A stretch of 64,000 bases of DNA, taken from assembly GCF_025370755.1 (NCBI RefSeq), contig NZ_JAMXFC010000010.1, forward strand, positions 1-64,000, in the 5' to 3' direction. The notes beneath the pieces were generated by a model. The model made no database searches. It was given only the letters and a program-made list of their open reading frames with translations, and was not told the DNA's origin. This stretch comes from Laspinema sp. D2d. Lineage in GTDB: Bacteria > Cyanobacteriota > Cyanobacteriia > Cyanobacteriales > Laspinemataceae. The position numbers and the translations under genes are program-made. Positions 63,901-64,000 of the stretch are shown piece after piece; positions within the stretch are counted from its first letter, which is position 1, and each line of letters opens with the position of its first letter.

Positions 63901-64000
63901 GGCGCAATCGGATTTCCGGCCACTTTTTCCACCCCAATTAGATTAGGGGTGATTTGAAAGAGGGCATTTAATTGGTCATGACCCGGTTCTACGGGCAAAT
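60984..64000 (-). CDS. CHASE2-histidine kinase-receiver-adenylate cyclase hybrid (5' end outside window)
   Basis: At least 1004 residues; the frame is still open at the window edge, and the apparent TTG start at 63998 is internal. Order: extracytoplasmic CHASE2 sensor domain (about 1-215), three transmembrane helices (220-300), HisKA with H-box TSHELRTPLNGI (His about 332), HATPase (DTGIGIPHDKI, GTGLGLAIAKQL), receiver with the phosphorylated Asp in DLILLDVMMPRMTG (about 640), then a class III cyclase (ILFSDIRQFTSLSE at about 756, GDAIMALFPD, IGIGLHTGSLMLGTIGE). A TPR-like tail closes the protein. It probably turns an external signal into cAMP through internal phosphotransfer. Confidence 0.9.
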   Translation of the reverse strand, partial: LPVEPGHDQLNALFQITPNLIGVEKVAGNPIAPPPRLAELGQVASNDMLLDRDGKIRRGMVLVGKPDGTLIEGIATLLALKYLETDGIELTVADESQSIYQLGQAKFIPLTGKEGEYSKRDGGGYQILVNYRGGLDRFPHISLTEVLENRIPPDFFRDRIIFIGAQAPSLNDSFQTPYTNTLLGNPELMPGVVIHANLTSQILSSALDNRPMLYATPKPFKWGLIFLSSGYSALLGSLWLKTRWSGPGILLGAGVIIGSSYSAFLFGWLIPVFTPVLALISAGVLSIGYTLWSNLKLSYQQLADYAKTLEEKNQELKRLDGLKDEFLANTSHELRTPLNGIIGIADSLIDGVTGPLSEPTIFNLETITSSGRRLSHLVNDILDFSQLKHKNIELQLKPLDLRAIAQVVLNLSKPLIGDKTLELINAIPPDFSGVNADENRVQQILHNLVGNGIKFTESGFVEVSAKIVEDFVAITVTDTGIGIPHDKISRIFESFEQADGSTAREYGGTGLGLAIAKQLIELHQGTIEVESEVGKGSRFTFTLPRTTAPLTPAKPPVVHRETLIRTSTPASQLQSTNPPVLATEIHIAEGAEFKILIVDDEPINLQVLANTLSLQNYAITRAANGPKALEIIENGFKPDLILLDVMMPRMTGYEVCEKIRQQFPAIDLPIVMLTAKNQVSDLVEGFNAGANDYLMKPFNKNELLTRIKTHIRLAKINAAYGRFVPHDFLEFLGQESIVDVKLGNHIKKEMTILFSDIRQFTSLSETMSPEETFNFINSYLSRVSPVIPEHNGFIDKYIGDAIMALFPDSADDAVAGAIAMQQQVQLFNEQRQQLGKVPIQIGIGLHTGSLMLGTIGEQDRMESTVISDAVNLASRLEGLTKLYGAEILISEDTLNQLTNRNHHHYRFLDRVQVKGKKASISVFEIYDSESPDRIELKNKTLANFEMAIAAYKEGNFETSQTLFQQIVTLNPSDRAALLYLQRCEKYIQQGVPQDWAGIEAMTEK

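Noticed and set aside
1-64000. tRNA, rRNA, prophage, intact insertion sequence or CRISPR locus
   Set aside because: No tRNA-like CCA ends with T-loop and paired arms, no rRNA cores, no transposase or phage structural genes, and no spaced repeat array were found by reading; a tRNA or covariance scan was not possible.

Overview
The window reads as chromosomal DNA of a cyanobacterium, most likely a filamentous Oscillatoria/Laspinema-like one. Signs are the very frequent HIP1 octamer (GCGATCGC), cyanobacterial marker genes (sipA, desB, and KGK, DUF4278 and DUF2157 proteins), a cyanobacterial-type Mrp antiporter cluster, and many short dispersed palindromes between genes. No rRNA, recognisable tRNA, CRISPR array, prophage or complete insertion sequence was seen. 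The organism name is an inference; the sequence alone does not settle it.

Layout. 1-5.3 kb: pyrR, type 2 isopentenyl-diphosphate isomerase (fni) and sppA, with purine-rich minisatellites on both sides of pyrR, then a SufR-like regulator and a small HNH protein. 5.3-10.2 kb: a nested palindromic element, a KGK protein, a large dynamin-like GTPase and a GH25 lysozyme carrying four copies of an unfamiliar 40-residue repeat. 10.5-15 kb: hisA, then a two-gene signalling unit (CheR-PAS methyltransferase and PAS histidine kinase) that looks like a divided chemotaxis-type hybrid. 15.4-22 kb: sipA overlapping a lipid-kinase-like gene, coaD overlapping a coiled-coil gene, a DUF2157 membrane protein with a degenerate GDYXXLXY partner, a DUF192 lipoprotein and queD. 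22.1-24 kb: a small toxin-antitoxin neighbourhood containing a toxin gene broken by an in-frame stop, direct repeats and an orphan DUF1778 antitoxin. 24.3-27.9 kb: B12-dependent methionine synthase (metH).

28.3-32.3 kb: a tightly coupled seven-gene Mrp-type cation/proton antiporter operon (C, D, E, F, G, DUF4040, B) with no MrpA. 32.4-36.4 kb: a SWIM zinc-finger protein and a SNF2 helicase in one operon. 36.8-43 kb: a Cys-rich small protein, a coiled-coil protein, two short-chain dehydrogenases, arfB, a DUF4351 nuclease-like protein, a transaldolase-like aldolase and a NrdG-like radical SAM protein. 43.1-49 kb: a 102-bp tandem repeat, an unusually built signal peptidase I, a beta-barrel protein, an RDD-pentapeptide protein and a DUF4278 protein. 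49.3-56.5 kb: a membrane GTPase, the omega-3 desaturase desB and an RTX/Calx-beta adhesin-like protein. 57.1-64 kb: leuS, an M23 peptidase, and the 3' part of a CHASE2-histidine kinase-receiver-adenylate cyclase gene that runs off the window.

Most of this is core metabolism and cell-envelope maintenance. The least ordinary parts are the lysozyme repeat domain, the SufR-like regulator lacking one cluster cysteine, the decayed toxin between direct repeats, the MrpA-less antiporter, the multi-domain signal peptidase, and several repeat or terminator families. I found no single convincing undescribed multi-gene system. The best leads are listed as findings.
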